Counted from the stretch's first letter, positions 16,584 to 26,133 are shown. The stretch: 64,000 nt of DNA from Opitutus sp. ER46 (GCF_003054705.1 NZ_QAYX01000023.1:310001-374000), one strand, 5' to 3'. Notes: generated from the sequence alone by a model not told the origin. Translations and numbers: made by a program.

Positions 16584-17992
16584 ACAAGACGCTGCTGCTG
16601 ATCCTCTGCGACTTCCTGCTCCTGAATCTCCTCGCGCTCACGCGCTGGGAGAAGGCGGAGCCGCCGCGGCCGCGTCAGCCGCCGGTGCCGGAGCTCGCGG
16701 CCAACGCCGTGACGAAGGACCAGGACCTCGTGGAAACCATGCGGCTGTCGCTCGCCGACCAGCAGGCCGCGCGGGACGAACTCGCCCAGAAACTGTCCGC
16801 CGCCGACGCGGCGCTCGCCGCGCGGGAACAGAGCCTGACGCAGCTTCAGACCGAGCGCGCCCGCCTGGCGCAGGAACGCGAGGCGGCCGCGACCGCGCTC
16901 ACCGCCACGCAGAAGACGGCGGAGGAACTCCAGCAAAAGGTGGCGGCCGCGAGCCAGGAGGCGACACTCACCCGGGAGCAGTTGGCGGAGCTGCAGCGCG
17001 ATCTGGCGCTAAAGCAGGCGGAGGCCGAGCGGCAGCGACGCGAACTCGAGGCGCTCAGCAAATCCCACGCTGATGCGCGCAAACAGATCGAGGGGCTCAC
17101 GATGGCGGTCGTCGTCGCGGAGCAGGAGAAGAAGAACCTGCGCGAGACGGCGGACGCCCTGAAGACGCAGGTCCAGGCGGAGCGCACCGAACGCATCAAG
17201 GTGCAGGAGGCCACGACGCAGCTCGCCCAAGGCGTGGGACAGTTGGCGGAGAAATCCGGCGAGCTTTCGAAGGAGATCCGCGAGAACCGCCCCATCAACG
17301 CCAACGTCCTCTTCAACGAGTTCCAATCGAACCGCGTCACGACGACGCTGACCGCCAGCCGGCGCGGCCTGCTTGGGCAGGTGAACCGGCAGAAGGAGGC
17401 GAACACGGTCCTGGTGACCAACGGGCAGCAAATTTACGCGCTGATGCATCTGGCCGACACGCCGTTCTCCCTGGTCGAGAACGGGGCCGACTGGGAGAAG
17501 CTGGGCATTCAACTGTCCCATCAGGGCGGCAACCGCGCCCGGGCCGCATCGATGATCTTCCTCGCGCAAGACCCGCGGGTCGTCGTGCTGCCGATTTCGG
17601 CGCCCGAGGCGGCGGCGCTGGGCGCGAAGGTCTATCCGCTCGCGGCGGATCCCTTCAAATTTCCCGAAGCGGTGCTCATCGACGGCGGCGGACGCGGCTA
17701 CGGCGAGGTTGGGTTCAAGCTCGATCCCACCCACGCCGGCTTCGTCCGCGTCGACAATCGCTTCTTCAAGCGCCTCTTTGGCGACTTCGCCCCGAAGCGC
17801 GGCGATCTCGTCTTCAGCAAGACGGGCGAGTTCCTGGGCGTCATGGTCAACAACGACTACTGCGCCCTCGTGAAGGACTTCACGCCGTTCCGGACGATCA
17901 CACCGGGCGACGACATCAAGGCGCAGGCGACCGGCGCCACGCTCGACGCGATCGGCAATCGCGTGCGCGGCCTGCCGCTCAATCTGCAGTGA
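16580..17992 (+). CDS. Membrane-anchored coiled-coil protein with C-terminal globular domain
   Basis: Protein of 470 residues, function unknown. The N-terminus is a signal anchor (residues 3-21, TLLLILCDFLLLNLLALT). Residues 50-240 form a long Ala/Glu/Gln-rich coiled coil. The last ~230 residues form a globular domain rich in beta strands, with a conserved-looking KRGDLVFSKTGEFLGVMVNN stretch reminiscent of trypsin-like or PDZ-associated folds, though no catalytic triad is recognisable. Its ATG overlaps the upstream stop (ATGA), implying coupled expression. The pair may span the periplasm; that is inference. Confidence 0.75.
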   Translation: MNKTLLLILCDFLLLNLLALTRWEKAEPPRPRQPPVPELAANAVTKDQDLVETMRLSLADQQAARDELAQKLSAADAALAAREQSLTQLQTERARLAQEREAAATALTATQKTAEELQQKVAAASQEATLTREQLAELQRDLALKQAEAERQRRELEALSKSHADARKQIEGLTMAVVVAEQEKKNLRETADALKTQVQAERTERIKVQEATTQLAQGVGQLAEKSGELSKEIRENRPINANVLFNEFQSNRVTTTLTASRRGLLGQVNRQKEANTVLVTNGQQIYALMHLADTPFSLVENGADWEKLGIQLSHQGGNRARAASMIFLAQDPRVVVLPISAPEAAALGAKVYPLAADPFKFPEAVLIDGGGRGYGEVGFKLDPTHAGFVRVDNRFFKRLFGDFAPKRGDLVFSKTGEFLGVMVNNDYCALVKDFTPFRTITPGDDIKAQATGATLDAIGNRVRGLPLNLQ

Positions 17993-18043
17993 GCGTGCGC
18001 CAGACGCCGCGTCGGCAGACGTTCGCCGATCGCGGCCCATCGC

Positions 18044-18685
18044 TCAGCGCGGCGCGCGGTACACGGCGCTGCGCAGCAGGCCGTGCTGAAAGGAGCGTGA
18101 GGCCTCGACATGCAGCCCGGCTGCGGTGAGTGCGGCTTCGGCGTCGGGCAACTGCCGCACGCGCAACCCGGTTTGCCAGCGAAAGAAGGCGTAGAGCAGT
18201 GTGAGCCACGCCGTTGCGCGCCAGCGTCTCCAGCCGCTCGCCGGTAGGTTGAAGTCACCCCAGAGCCACAGACCACCGGGCGCGAGGTGTTGGGCGAGCC
18301 GGCTAACGAGCGCCGACATCTCCTCCGGGAGCAGGCAGTCCAGGAAGAAGAACGTGACCACGCCGTCGTAGCCGCTCCGGCGCAGGGCGACCGTGCGCGC
18401 GTCCGCGCACGAGAACGTTACCCGGCGCCGGGCCTCGGCCGAGAGGCGTGCCTCCGCGCGGCGCAGCATCGCGGCGCTGAGGTCGACGCAGTCGATCGTC
18501 GCGTCCGGCGCGATCTCCAGCAGCCGCGCGAGGCAGCGACCGTCGCCTTCACCGAGCACGAGGATGCGACGCGCCCCCGCCAGCCGGTGGAGTTGGCAGA
18601 AACGCACTCGCTCCAGGTCGGCGCCGAAGGCGAGGAACTCGAGGGTGCGGTAGCTGCGGGCCAGCGGGTCGAAATCGGGTTTCAT
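18044..18685 (-). CDS. Class I SAM-dependent methyltransferase
   Basis: Protein of 213 residues with a Rossmann-like methyltransferase fold. Motif I is ILVLGEGDGRCLARLLE near residue 40, followed by the acidic ribose-binding residue in IDCVDLSAAML and a motif II-like DARTVALRRSGYDGVVTFF. The C-terminus holds a hydrophobic segment (WRATAWLTLLYAFF) often seen in methyltransferases of lipid-soluble substrates. The start at ATG 18685 is chosen because upstream frame residues are Ala/Arg-rich and overlap the next gene. It sits 29 bases downstream of a UbiA-like membrane protein gene on the same strand, hinting at a shared lipid or quinone-type pathway. Confidence 0.82.
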   Translation of the reverse strand: MKPDFDPLARSYRTLEFLAFGADLERVRFCQLHRLAGARRILVLGEGDGRCLARLLEIAPDATIDCVDLSAAMLRRAEARLSAEARRRVTFSCADARTVALRRSGYDGVVTFFFLDCLLPEEMSALVSRLAQHLAPGGLWLWGDFNLPASGWRRWRATAWLTLLYAFFRWQTGLRVRQLPDAEAALTAAGLHVEASRSFQHGLLRSAVYRAPR

Positions 18686-18714
18686 CGGCGGCGGTGCATG
18701 CGGAGCGGCCGACC

Positions 18715-19629
18715 TTACCGCGCGGCGCGCAGGAGCAGCGGCCACAGCGGCGTCAGCAGGGCAACATCCGCCCACACCCGCACTCGTTCCCAACCAAGGC
18801 GTGGAGCCGCGCGGTCGAGCAGTGCCAGCAGCAGGCTGCTGAGCGCCACGCAGTCAGCCGGGCCGGGACGCGGTCCCGGTGTGCGCGACGCGATCAGCCA
18901 GGCGAGCGCGGCCAGCAACCACGGCAGCGCGCGCAGCGCCGGGCGGCACCGGGGAAACTGGCGCGCCAGCGAGAGTTGCCCGTGCGCGGTGTCGACCGGC
19001 ACCTCCCACACGCAAATCAGCGCGACGTTGGTGAAACACACGGCGGCCAGGAGCCCGAGCGCGGGACCAATCACGGCCGAATCGATCCCGGGTGCGGCGA
19101 GCACGAACACCGCGGCGCCGCCCGTGATCAACAGGGCCACGATGATCTCCTTGGGCACGCGGCCGCGGGCCTCGCGATGCAGGAACTGGTGGGACAGCAC
19201 GTACAGCAGGACGGGGGCGAGCAGGACGAGGCCGGTCGTGAGTTCGCGCCGGTCCAGCTCGCGCAGCGCGAGGGCGACGTCGGCGACGAGCACCAACACC
19301 CACGCCACGACGACGGCTCGGCGATGGTCGGCGTAAAACCGGTGCCGTGGCGTCCGCAGTCGCGCGAGCGGCAGACGCGCCGCCTCGAGCCAGCGGTCGG
19401 CCGCGTAGGCGAGCCAGACCGACGCGCCGACCACCAGAGTCTCGGCCCAGCCGATCGCCACGCCGGCCGATGCGCCCAGGAGGGCCTGCCACGCCATCAC
19501 GACGGCGGGCGCGTCCAGCGAGAGCACCGTGGGCCATTGCCACCAGCGGGGATGCAGGGCGGCGCCGGGCGATCCAGCGGGCGGGCGAGAATCGTGTCGC
19601 GGACGCAATGGCGAGCGGTTAGCAGACAT
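18715..19629 (-). CDS. UbiA-like integral membrane protein
   Basis: Very hydrophobic protein of 304 residues with about eight transmembrane helices. Weak features recall UbiA-family prenyltransferases: an Asp-containing motif AYAADRWLEAARLP near residue 75, a following RHRFYADHRRA loop, and KEIIVALLI in the second half. The full NDxxDxxxD motif of true prenyltransferases is not present, so activity is uncertain. It is adjacent to a methyltransferase gene on the same strand, and prenylation plus methylation is a common pairing in isoprenoid quinone or lipid synthesis. This functional link is inference. Confidence 0.6.
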   Translation of the reverse strand: MSANRSPLRPRHDSRPPAGSPGAALHPRWWQWPTVLSLDAPAVVMAWQALLGASAGVAIGWAETLVVGASVWLAYAADRWLEAARLPLARLRTPRHRFYADHRRAVVVAWVLVLVADVALALRELDRRELTTGLVLLAPVLLYVLSHQFLHREARGRVPKEIIVALLITGGAAVFVLAAPGIDSAVIGPALGLLAAVCFTNVALICVWEVPVDTAHGQLSLARQFPRCRPALRALPWLLAALAWLIASRTPGPRPGPADCVALSSLLLALLDRAAPRLGWERVRVWADVALLTPLWPLLLRAAR

Positions 19630-19634
19630 CCCTC

Positions 19635-20351
19635 ATGGTGACGAAGCGCCGCAGTAATACCCCCTCTTGGCTCCTCCGCAACTGGACCGCGCTTTGGCGG
19701 CTGGCCGCGGCGGCGTTACTGGGCTCCGCCTTCCTGGGTGGCGCCGCCGGCGCCGCGGAGATCTGGCGGACCGATAACCTGCAGCGGGTGGGCGGCGAGC
19801 CGGTCAAGGTGGTGGGCGCGCCGGTGGTGGCGGGCGATGGCGGCACGACGGTGCTGGTCTTCGACGGCGTCGACGACGGGATCTTTCTCGACCGCATCCC
19901 GATCGCCGGGGCGTCGGCCTTCACGGTGGAGATGCTGTTCCTGCCCGCGGCAGACGGAAAGCCCGAGCAACGCTTCTTCCACATGCAGGATGAGCAAGGT
20001 CGTCGTGGCTTGCTGGAGCTGCGGAGCGACGAGCGCGGCTGGTGGCTCGATGCCTATCTGCGACACTCCCTCGACGCGGCGGATCGCGGACTCGTATTGA
20101 TCGACCCGAAGCAGCCCCATCCGCTCGGCCGCTGGTACTGGGTGGCGATGCGCTACGACGGGAAACGGCTCACCAGTTTCGTGGACGGCGTTAAGCAGCT
20201 CGAAGGTGCCTACGTCTTCGGGCCGATCGGGCAGGGCAAGGTCTCGCTCGGCGTGCGCCAGACGCTCGTCTCGTGGTTCAAGGGTTCGATCCGCGAGGTG
20301 CGCTTCCACCGCGAAGCGATCCCGGACAGCGCGCTCCAACGCGCCCGCTGA
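19635..20351 (+). CDS. Secreted LamG/concanavalin-like domain protein
   Basis: Protein of 238 residues with an N-terminal signal peptide (hydrophobic core around residues 22-38, cleavage likely after GAAGA). The rest is one LamG-like beta-sandwich: LVFDGVDDGIFLD, AFTVEMLFLP, YWVAMRYDGKRLTSFVDG and SIREVRFHREAIPDSAL are the recurring strands of this fold. Such domains bind glycans or decorate surface enzymes. No catalytic residues are apparent. The gene converges with the giant LamG-containing gene at 20391, which has a similar domain, suggesting both act on the cell surface in carbohydrate use. Confidence 0.78.
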   Translation: MVTKRRSNTPSWLLRNWTALWRLAAAALLGSAFLGGAAGAAEIWRTDNLQRVGGEPVKVVGAPVVAGDGGTTVLVFDGVDDGIFLDRIPIAGASAFTVEMLFLPAADGKPEQRFFHMQDEQGRRGLLELRSDERGWWLDAYLRHSLDAADRGLVLIDPKQPHPLGRWYWVAMRYDGKRLTSFVDGVKQLEGAYVFGPIGQGKVSLGVRQTLVSWFKGSIREVRFHREAIPDSALQRAR

Positions 20352-20387
20352 GTCGGGCGCCCTGGGGCGACGGTCCCGCCGCGGGAC
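20341..20387. terminator. Pair of GC-rich hairpins between converging genes
   Basis: Two hairpins lie end to end: GCGCCCG/CGGGCGC (7 bp, six-base loop, 20341-20360, overlapping the LamG stop) and GTCCCG/CGGGAC (6 bp, three-base loop, 20373-20387). The position between convergent genes suits a bidirectional terminator, but there is no T-tract. Confidence 0.4.
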
Positions 20388-20390
20388 GCA

Positions 20391-23300
20391 TCAGTTGTCG
20401 CCCGGCAAGGGCGCGCGGTTGTTCAACTCGGTGATTTCGTCGAGCTGCTGATCGGGATCGATCTCGACCTGTGCGCCCGCGAGCGCCGCGTTGGTGGGGA
20501 GCGGCAGGCTCACCGTCACGGTCCTGGGCTGCAGATCCAGCGGCGCGGGAATCGCGGGGACTGCGGCCGAGGCGAGAACGGCGCCGCGCGCATCGCGCAG
20601 CGCGAGGGTCGTGGCGGGCGAGGGGACCGAACCGAGCCCGTGAACCCTCACCTGGAGCGTGCGGTCGCGGATGCTCACGTCCTCCGGATCCAGGCCGAGG
20701 TCGGGGCGTTCCCAGTACGGCGTGCCCGGCGTCCGCAGGGCGAGGGTGAGGACCGTGGTGGCGCGCGGGGGCAGCGTGAGCTCGATGGCTTCGCTGCGAC
20801 CAAAGTGGACGGACCGAGCGGCGACCTCGCCGTCGGCGCGGTCATCGTTGTTGGTGTCGACCCCTTGGGTGATCTCCCACGTGCCGGGGGCGACGTCCCA
20901 GCCGGTGAGCGTCGCGCGCACCGCGCTCGTCTCCAAATTGTACGCGACGATCTGCAGGGCGGTCGGGGTGGCGCGCGGGATCAGGATGCCGACGCTCTGC
21001 GCGGTAGCGGGAGCGGCGAACGTCCAGCTCACGGCATGGCCGGGGAAGACGCCATTGCGCACGAGCGCCACGCCGCCGAGGCGGGCGCGCTGCAGCTCGA
21101 CGGTGGGAACGTTCACGCGGTCGATCCAGAGACTGCCCTCCGTGTTGATGTATTCGAGCAGGGTGCACTGTTCCCACTGCTGCGCATAGAGCTCCTCCAG
21201 GAGGGTTTTGTCGCCGGTGACCTGCCAGGCGAAATGGCCGCCTTGCGAGATGCGGAAGTTGAGCTGGCCGGTGCGCGAACTGCGGCGGGTGGCGTCGCGC
21301 TTGGTCTCGATGGAGGCGGCGCGTTCGCCCTCGCGCCAGCGGCGCTCGAACTCGGCCCGCAGACCGATCTGGTCGAGGAGGTTGGCATTCGTGAACGACA
21401 GCGCGGTGACGGGATCGGCGCGGAACGGGGCGAGGTAACGTTCGTCGTGGGTGAAGCGGTAGGCGGCCCAGAACACGTGCGCCGGGAAGTAGCCTCGGCC
21501 GGCCTCGGCCGTGCGGTCCGAGGTGAAGTGGATCGACGGCACGCCGATGGTCTTCGCGGCCGGGTCGCGGTGGGCGAGGAGGCCGTCGGCGAGCTCGAGC
21601 AGGTACTGGCGCGTATGCGGCTGGCCGTTGTAGTCGACGAGCAGCTGCGGCACCTGCAGCAGCAGGTAGGAGTAGGGCTTCGCGTAGCCCCAAGGGTCCT
21701 CGGTCGCGACCTTCGTGCCGCTGAAATACGACGAGCGGATGTGCCGGTGGCCGGCGGCATTGATGCCGGTGATCAACTCGATGCCCCGGGCGGTCTCCAT
21801 CGCGCGCTCAAGCAGGCGCGGGCTGCCGGGGGCGAGAATGAGAGCCTGGCCGAGCGTGTTGATGCCTTCCTCGTAACAGTGCAGTTCGTCGGTCTGGATC
21901 GCGGGGAGCCCGCGGGCGAACATGCCGTTGCGGTACGCGGCGTCGAGGAGCGCGAGCACGGACTGTTTCACCGCTTCGGGCCGGCAGCCCATCAGGGCAA
22001 CCCCGGGCCAGGTGTTCAGCAGATCGGTGTCGTCGGAGATGCCGCCGCCGAAATCGCCGTAGGTGGACTGGCGGCGATCGATGTACCAATCGACGAACGC
22101 CTGCACGCGTTCGAGGAGCTTCACCTGGCGAAACGCCCAGAGCGGCACGCCTGGCGGCGGGGTCGGCAGGGTGAATTTTGGGCGTGGGGCGCCGGGCAGC
22201 GCGACGGCGGCATACTGCCGGCCGAGCGCATGGTGGGGGTCGACGCGGAGCAAGTCCTCGAGGTCGCCCTTGAAGCGGTTCCACAGGTCGAGGCGCGGAT
22301 CGTGCGGGTGCTCCTCGACCAGCATGGCGTAGGCGTCGCGCATCTGGGTGAAGCGATCCGCCACGTGCTCGGCCTGACCCTCCGCGCGGGGCTTGAAGAC
22401 CAGCCGCACGGCCGGGCCAGGTGGAAAACGCGCCGGGAAGGCCGGGCTGGCGCAGGCGATCGTGATCCAGAGCGGCCGCCCCCGGGGCAGGAGCCGGTCG
22501 CGCAGGTCGAGCCAGAGCGTGCGTGGACTGTCGGGCCTCACGCTGAACGAGAAGTCGAGCATCACGCGTGCGGGCCAGAGCGGGTCATGCACCTGCACGT
22601 TGAGCGGGATGAGAGTGCCGTGCGTCGGTGCGCCGGGGATCGCGGGGATATCGAGGGCGATGCCGTCGAGGGCCTGGTCAAGGTCGTCCCAGGTATCCGG
22701 GATCACGATATGCTTGATGGGCAGCCGGGGGCTGGCCGGGACCGACCACGGGGCGGGCTTATCACCGCGCCGGTACGGCATGGCGGTGAGCATCTCGGCC
22801 TCATCCGCCGGGTGCCGGCCGATGATGTACGAGACGAGCGGCGGCAGGTCGGCACCGCCGGGCACTCCGGGTTGCGGTCCGACCCAGTAGGCGAGCGTGG
22901 TGCGTCCCCGGGGCTCGGCGCCGGCGGCGACGTAGTACGCGCCCAGCTCGCCGATCGGCTGCTCCGCCTCGAAGCTGGTGAACCGGATCAGTCCGTGTCG
23001 CAGCGGGGTCGCAAGGTGATGGACGGTGCGTTCCTGGCCCGCTGGCCGCTCAAAGAGCTGAGCCGCCGTGGTCGCGTTGCGGGCTCGGCGCAGGTCGGCG
23101 CCGGGCGCCAGCAGGTCCATGCGCCCCGGGGCGGCACCGGAGATCTCGACGTGGTTGCACGGTTCATCGGGCAGGGCAAAGGAGATGACCCGGCCGGACT
23201 CGACATAGCAGTCCCAGTCCGGGAGCTGAAAATAGTCGTTGCGGCCAGGCAGGCGGGAGCGGTTGTACACACCGGGCCACGTGGTCTCGCGAATGCCGTC

Positions 23301-24299
23301 GTTGGCTTTCCACCACCAGCGCCGCAGGTCGTAGGCGTTGTGGATCTCGACCTTGCGCACGGTGATGACGTGGCCGGGTGGCAACTCGGGCGGCGGCTCC
23401 CGGTTCCACCCGTAGCGGAAATACCATTCCGCGCGCACCGCCTCGTGGTTCCAGCCGTATCGGGCGGTCCAGGCGTCGTGCGGCGGCGCGGTCAGCGCCA
23501 GGGTGCGGCCGTAGGGATCGTCGCCGGGACCGGGTCGCGCGGGGACGTGCAGGCGCGCCGGCGATCGGCGCGCGCCGCGGCTCAACCCGGCGATGTCCTC
23601 GGCGTCGAGCATGTGGTCGTAGATGCGCAGTTCATCCAGGTCGCCGCCGCGCACGAAGTTGTAGTCGCTCTGGACCTGATACGGGCTGATCACGCGCGAG
23701 TGCGGCCCGAACTGATCGAGGCCGGCATCGTAGCGCGCGCGGCGGTCGAGGCTCCCGGCGAGTTTGCCGTTCACGTAAAGGCGCAGGCCGACGTTTTCGT
23801 CCCAGGCCACGGCCAGGTGCGTCCACACGTGCGGCGCGGGGAACGGGGAGAGCGGCACCGAAACGCGCGTGCGGCTCAGGCTCGCGTCGGTGACGAATGC
23901 ATCGAAGCCGCCGCCGTTGTAGTCGACGCGCAGGAACACCATGTCCCAGCTCGAGTGGTCGGAGTAGCCGACGCGGAAGATGGGGAAGGCGGTCGGCCCG
24001 ACGGGGTAGCGCGAACGCCAGTAGAAGGAGAGCGTGCCGCGCTGGGCAAAGATGTTGCCCGGGGCGCGCCAGGCGAGGAGCTGCTCGTTGCCACATTGCA
24101 GCGCGCCGTTCTGCGCGCCGTCGGGGATGGTCGTGACGTCCGCGACGTACGTCGGGTCGGGCCGGCCGGCCGCGGAGTAATCGGCCTTCGGCCCCTGGTC
24201 ACCGGAAACGTGGAAGAGCAGGTCGGCCTCGGCGACCGGAGCGGCGGCGGCGACCGTCGCGCAGGCGGCCGCGAGCAGGAAGGTGGGGAAGGGGTTCAT
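20391..24299 (-). CDS. Giant secreted LamG protein with barrel-like helical core
   Basis: Protein of 1302 residues with a signal peptide (residues 1-20). Residues about 25-235 form a LamG domain (GTLSFYWRSRYP, WTHLAVAWDENVGLRLYVNG, LDELRIYDHMLDAEDIAGL). A beta-rich region follows to about 640. Residues about 640-1040 look like an alpha/alpha toroid similar to glycoside hydrolases or polysaccharide lyases (DWYIDRRQSTYGDFGGGISDD, YFPAHVFWAAYRF). The C-terminal ~130 residues resemble a CARDB-type beta domain ending DEITELNNRAPLPGDN. It does not match a CAZy family that I can name. It is 62 bases downstream of an MGH1-like hydrolase gene and probably co-transcribed with it. Confidence 0.75.
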   Translation of the reverse strand: MNPFPTFLLAAACATVAAAAPVAEADLLFHVSGDQGPKADYSAAGRPDPTYVADVTTIPDGAQNGALQCGNEQLLAWRAPGNIFAQRGTLSFYWRSRYPVGPTAFPIFRVGYSDHSSWDMVFLRVDYNGGGFDAFVTDASLSRTRVSVPLSPFPAPHVWTHLAVAWDENVGLRLYVNGKLAGSLDRRARYDAGLDQFGPHSRVISPYQVQSDYNFVRGGDLDELRIYDHMLDAEDIAGLSRGARRSPARLHVPARPGPGDDPYGRTLALTAPPHDAWTARYGWNHEAVRAEWYFRYGWNREPPPELPPGHVITVRKVEIHNAYDLRRWWWKANDGIRETTWPGVYNRSRLPGRNDYFQLPDWDCYVESGRVISFALPDEPCNHVEISGAAPGRMDLLAPGADLRRARNATTAAQLFERPAGQERTVHHLATPLRHGLIRFTSFEAEQPIGELGAYYVAAGAEPRGRTTLAYWVGPQPGVPGGADLPPLVSYIIGRHPADEAEMLTAMPYRRGDKPAPWSVPASPRLPIKHIVIPDTWDDLDQALDGIALDIPAIPGAPTHGTLIPLNVQVHDPLWPARVMLDFSFSVRPDSPRTLWLDLRDRLLPRGRPLWITIACASPAFPARFPPGPAVRLVFKPRAEGQAEHVADRFTQMRDAYAMLVEEHPHDPRLDLWNRFKGDLEDLLRVDPHHALGRQYAAVALPGAPRPKFTLPTPPPGVPLWAFRQVKLLERVQAFVDWYIDRRQSTYGDFGGGISDDTDLLNTWPGVALMGCRPEAVKQSVLALLDAAYRNGMFARGLPAIQTDELHCYEEGINTLGQALILAPGSPRLLERAMETARGIELITGINAAGHRHIRSSYFSGTKVATEDPWGYAKPYSYLLLQVPQLLVDYNGQPHTRQYLLELADGLLAHRDPAAKTIGVPSIHFTSDRTAEAGRGYFPAHVFWAAYRFTHDERYLAPFRADPVTALSFTNANLLDQIGLRAEFERRWREGERAASIETKRDATRRSSRTGQLNFRISQGGHFAWQVTGDKTLLEELYAQQWEQCTLLEYINTEGSLWIDRVNVPTVELQRARLGGVALVRNGVFPGHAVSWTFAAPATAQSVGILIPRATPTALQIVAYNLETSAVRATLTGWDVAPGTWEITQGVDTNNDDRADGEVAARSVHFGRSEAIELTLPPRATTVLTLALRTPGTPYWERPDLGLDPEDVSIRDRTLQVRVHGLGSVPSPATTLALRDARGAVLASAAVPAIPAPLDLQPRTVTVSLPLPTNAALAGAQVEIDPDQQLDEITELNNRAPLPGDN

Positions 24300-24361
24300 G
24301 GGGCGGAGGGGCGGACGGCGGCGGACGCGAAGCCGGCACGTCCGCCGGGAAAAGCGGGCGG

Positions 24362-26053
24362 CTACGGCAGCTTGCCGGTGACGCGTTGGAGCGTGGGCGA
24401 ACGGGCGATGACGAGGTTGTTCGCCAGGATCGTGAGGCCGGCGCCGCGGCCGAAGCGCTGGCCGGTGCGATCCCAGACGATCGTCAGGATGCGGCCGTGA
24501 TAGCCGACGCCGTCGAGGCAGAACCAGTCCCAGGTGTCGGCCGGCAGCGTGGGCGCGACCTCCACCGTATCATCGGCGCGGGGACGCAGGCCGACGAGGC
24601 CGTTGATGAGGAGGTCGGCGTAGGTGGAGTGGTGGTAGTAGCGGCTGCGCTCGGGGCGCTTCACCTTGATCCACGCGCCGGTCTTTTCGTCCTGGTACTC
24701 GCCGATGTACGGCTTGCCCTCGGCGTCGCGGTGGGCGCGCGTATAAGTGAAGAACGCGTCGGCCCAGTCGCGGGCGGTGAACGGGGCGTCGGGATAGTCG
24801 CGCAGGACGTTGAGTGCGGCGGTGAGCGTCTGGGCGGAGGCGTAGGGCCAGATCGCGCCGTCCCATTCGCAGGTGCCGGTGCCGTGGGAGCGAAACCGCG
24901 GGTGACGCCGCTCGGCGGTGGTGAGGCCGAAGGGAGCGTGGAAGCCCTGGTCATCGGTGAACTGGCGCCAGGCGGCTTCGAAGCCGCGGCCGGGCTCGGG
25001 CAGGTTGAAATACCACGGGATGAAGCCGATCGCTTCGCGCACGTCGGCGAGCGTGGTGTAGTACGGGCCGGGCGGAGGCGGCGGCGCGGCGGGCGCCGGG
25101 GTGCCCTTGGCGGCGGCGGCCTTGGCGGCGCGGGCGTGGGTGGAAGCCGCCTGCTCCGCGGCCGCGGCGTGCTCCGGCAGGACCTCGAGGCGGACCTTGA
25201 AGAACTTCGCCTCCGGATCCCACAGCGAGGTCTGCACCAGCTCGCGGAGCCGGGTCGCCTTGGCGTCGTAGGCGCGGGCCACGTCGGCGCGGCCGGCGAG
25301 CCGGGCGATGGCGGCGATCGCGCGCGCGTTGCCGTACATGTAGCTGTTGAGCGGCGGGCGGACGTGCTTCAGCCAACGCGAGCCGCTGATGGACTCCTCC
25401 ATCGCGTCGCGCACGTCGTACTGCCAGAAGAGGCCGCTCGGCAGGGCCTTCTCCTTTTCCCAGAGCTCGAAGTCGCGGATCAGGTCGTCGAGCGAGCCCG
25501 TGAGGTAGGCCGTGTCGCCATTAACCAGATACCGTTCGTAGAGGGCGTAGGCCAGCCACTCGCTGTAGTTGTGCAGCCGCGGGTGGATGGCGCCGTCGGG
25601 GCCGCCGCGCAGCCAGTAGCGGGCGTAGTCGTCGATGAACTGCGGATCGCGCAGCCACCGGCCCTCGCGCACGTGGTGGCCGACGGCGCTGCTGATCGGG
25701 TCGTTGCGCTGGAGAAACTCGGTGAACGCGAAGCCTGACGGCGTGCGGATGAGGTGCTTCCGCATCGACCACCAGCGGAAGTAGTAAATCTCCTCCACGC
25801 TCTGGTCGGGGCACGAGAACAGTGGAATGTTGGCGGCGAGCCAGTCCCATGCCTGCGCATCGGGGACGGCGTTTACGACCGTCTCGGCCGTCATGGCGTT
25901 GAGCCGCTGGATATGCGGTGCGAAGTCGGCGGGACGCAGGACCTGGAACGGCGAGCGAGCCGGGGCGGCCGGGTCCGGGGCCAGTGTCGGCGCGGCGGCC
26001 AGCAGGGAGGAACAGAGGGCCAGGAACGGGAGGGCGAAGCGGAGGGGACGCAT
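24362..26053 (-). CDS. Secreted MGH1/GH63-like glycoside hydrolase
   Basis: Protein of 563 residues with a signal peptide (residues 1-20). The body is an (alpha/alpha)6-toroid resembling MGH1-like and GH63 C-terminal hydrolases. Visible landmarks are EIYYFRWWSMRKHLI near residue 88, FLQRNDPISSAVGHHVREGRWLRD, SGLFWQYDVRDAMEESISGSR, TGTCEWDGAIWPYASAQT and SRYYHHSTYADLLINGLVGLRP. An Ala/Pro-rich insert at about 295-330 is likely a surface loop. The WDG...WP and EWDG stretches carry acidic residues typical of catalysis in this fold. Substrate is unknown; context suggests an acidic or sulfated polysaccharide. Confidence 0.82.
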   Translation of the reverse strand: MRPLRFALPFLALCSSLLAAAPTLAPDPAAPARSPFQVLRPADFAPHIQRLNAMTAETVVNAVPDAQAWDWLAANIPLFSCPDQSVEEIYYFRWWSMRKHLIRTPSGFAFTEFLQRNDPISSAVGHHVREGRWLRDPQFIDDYARYWLRGGPDGAIHPRLHNYSEWLAYALYERYLVNGDTAYLTGSLDDLIRDFELWEKEKALPSGLFWQYDVRDAMEESISGSRWLKHVRPPLNSYMYGNARAIAAIARLAGRADVARAYDAKATRLRELVQTSLWDPEAKFFKVRLEVLPEHAAAAEQAASTHARAAKAAAAKGTPAPAAPPPPPGPYYTTLADVREAIGFIPWYFNLPEPGRGFEAAWRQFTDDQGFHAPFGLTTAERRHPRFRSHGTGTCEWDGAIWPYASAQTLTAALNVLRDYPDAPFTARDWADAFFTYTRAHRDAEGKPYIGEYQDEKTGAWIKVKRPERSRYYHHSTYADLLINGLVGLRPRADDTVEVAPTLPADTWDWFCLDGVGYHGRILTIVWDRTGQRFGRGAGLTILANNLVIARSPTLQRVTGKLP

Positions 26054-26133
26054 GAGCAGAATGCTCCACGGCGGAGCGCGGAAAAGGTGACGCAGAAACT
26101 GGCCGGGCGGCTCGGGAGCAGCGACCCCAAAAC

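Noticed and set aside
20640-24500. A 1286-residue open frame on the plus strand
   Set aside because: It runs antisense to the giant LamG gene, whose signal peptide and domains are clear. The shadow has no signal peptide and no motifs.
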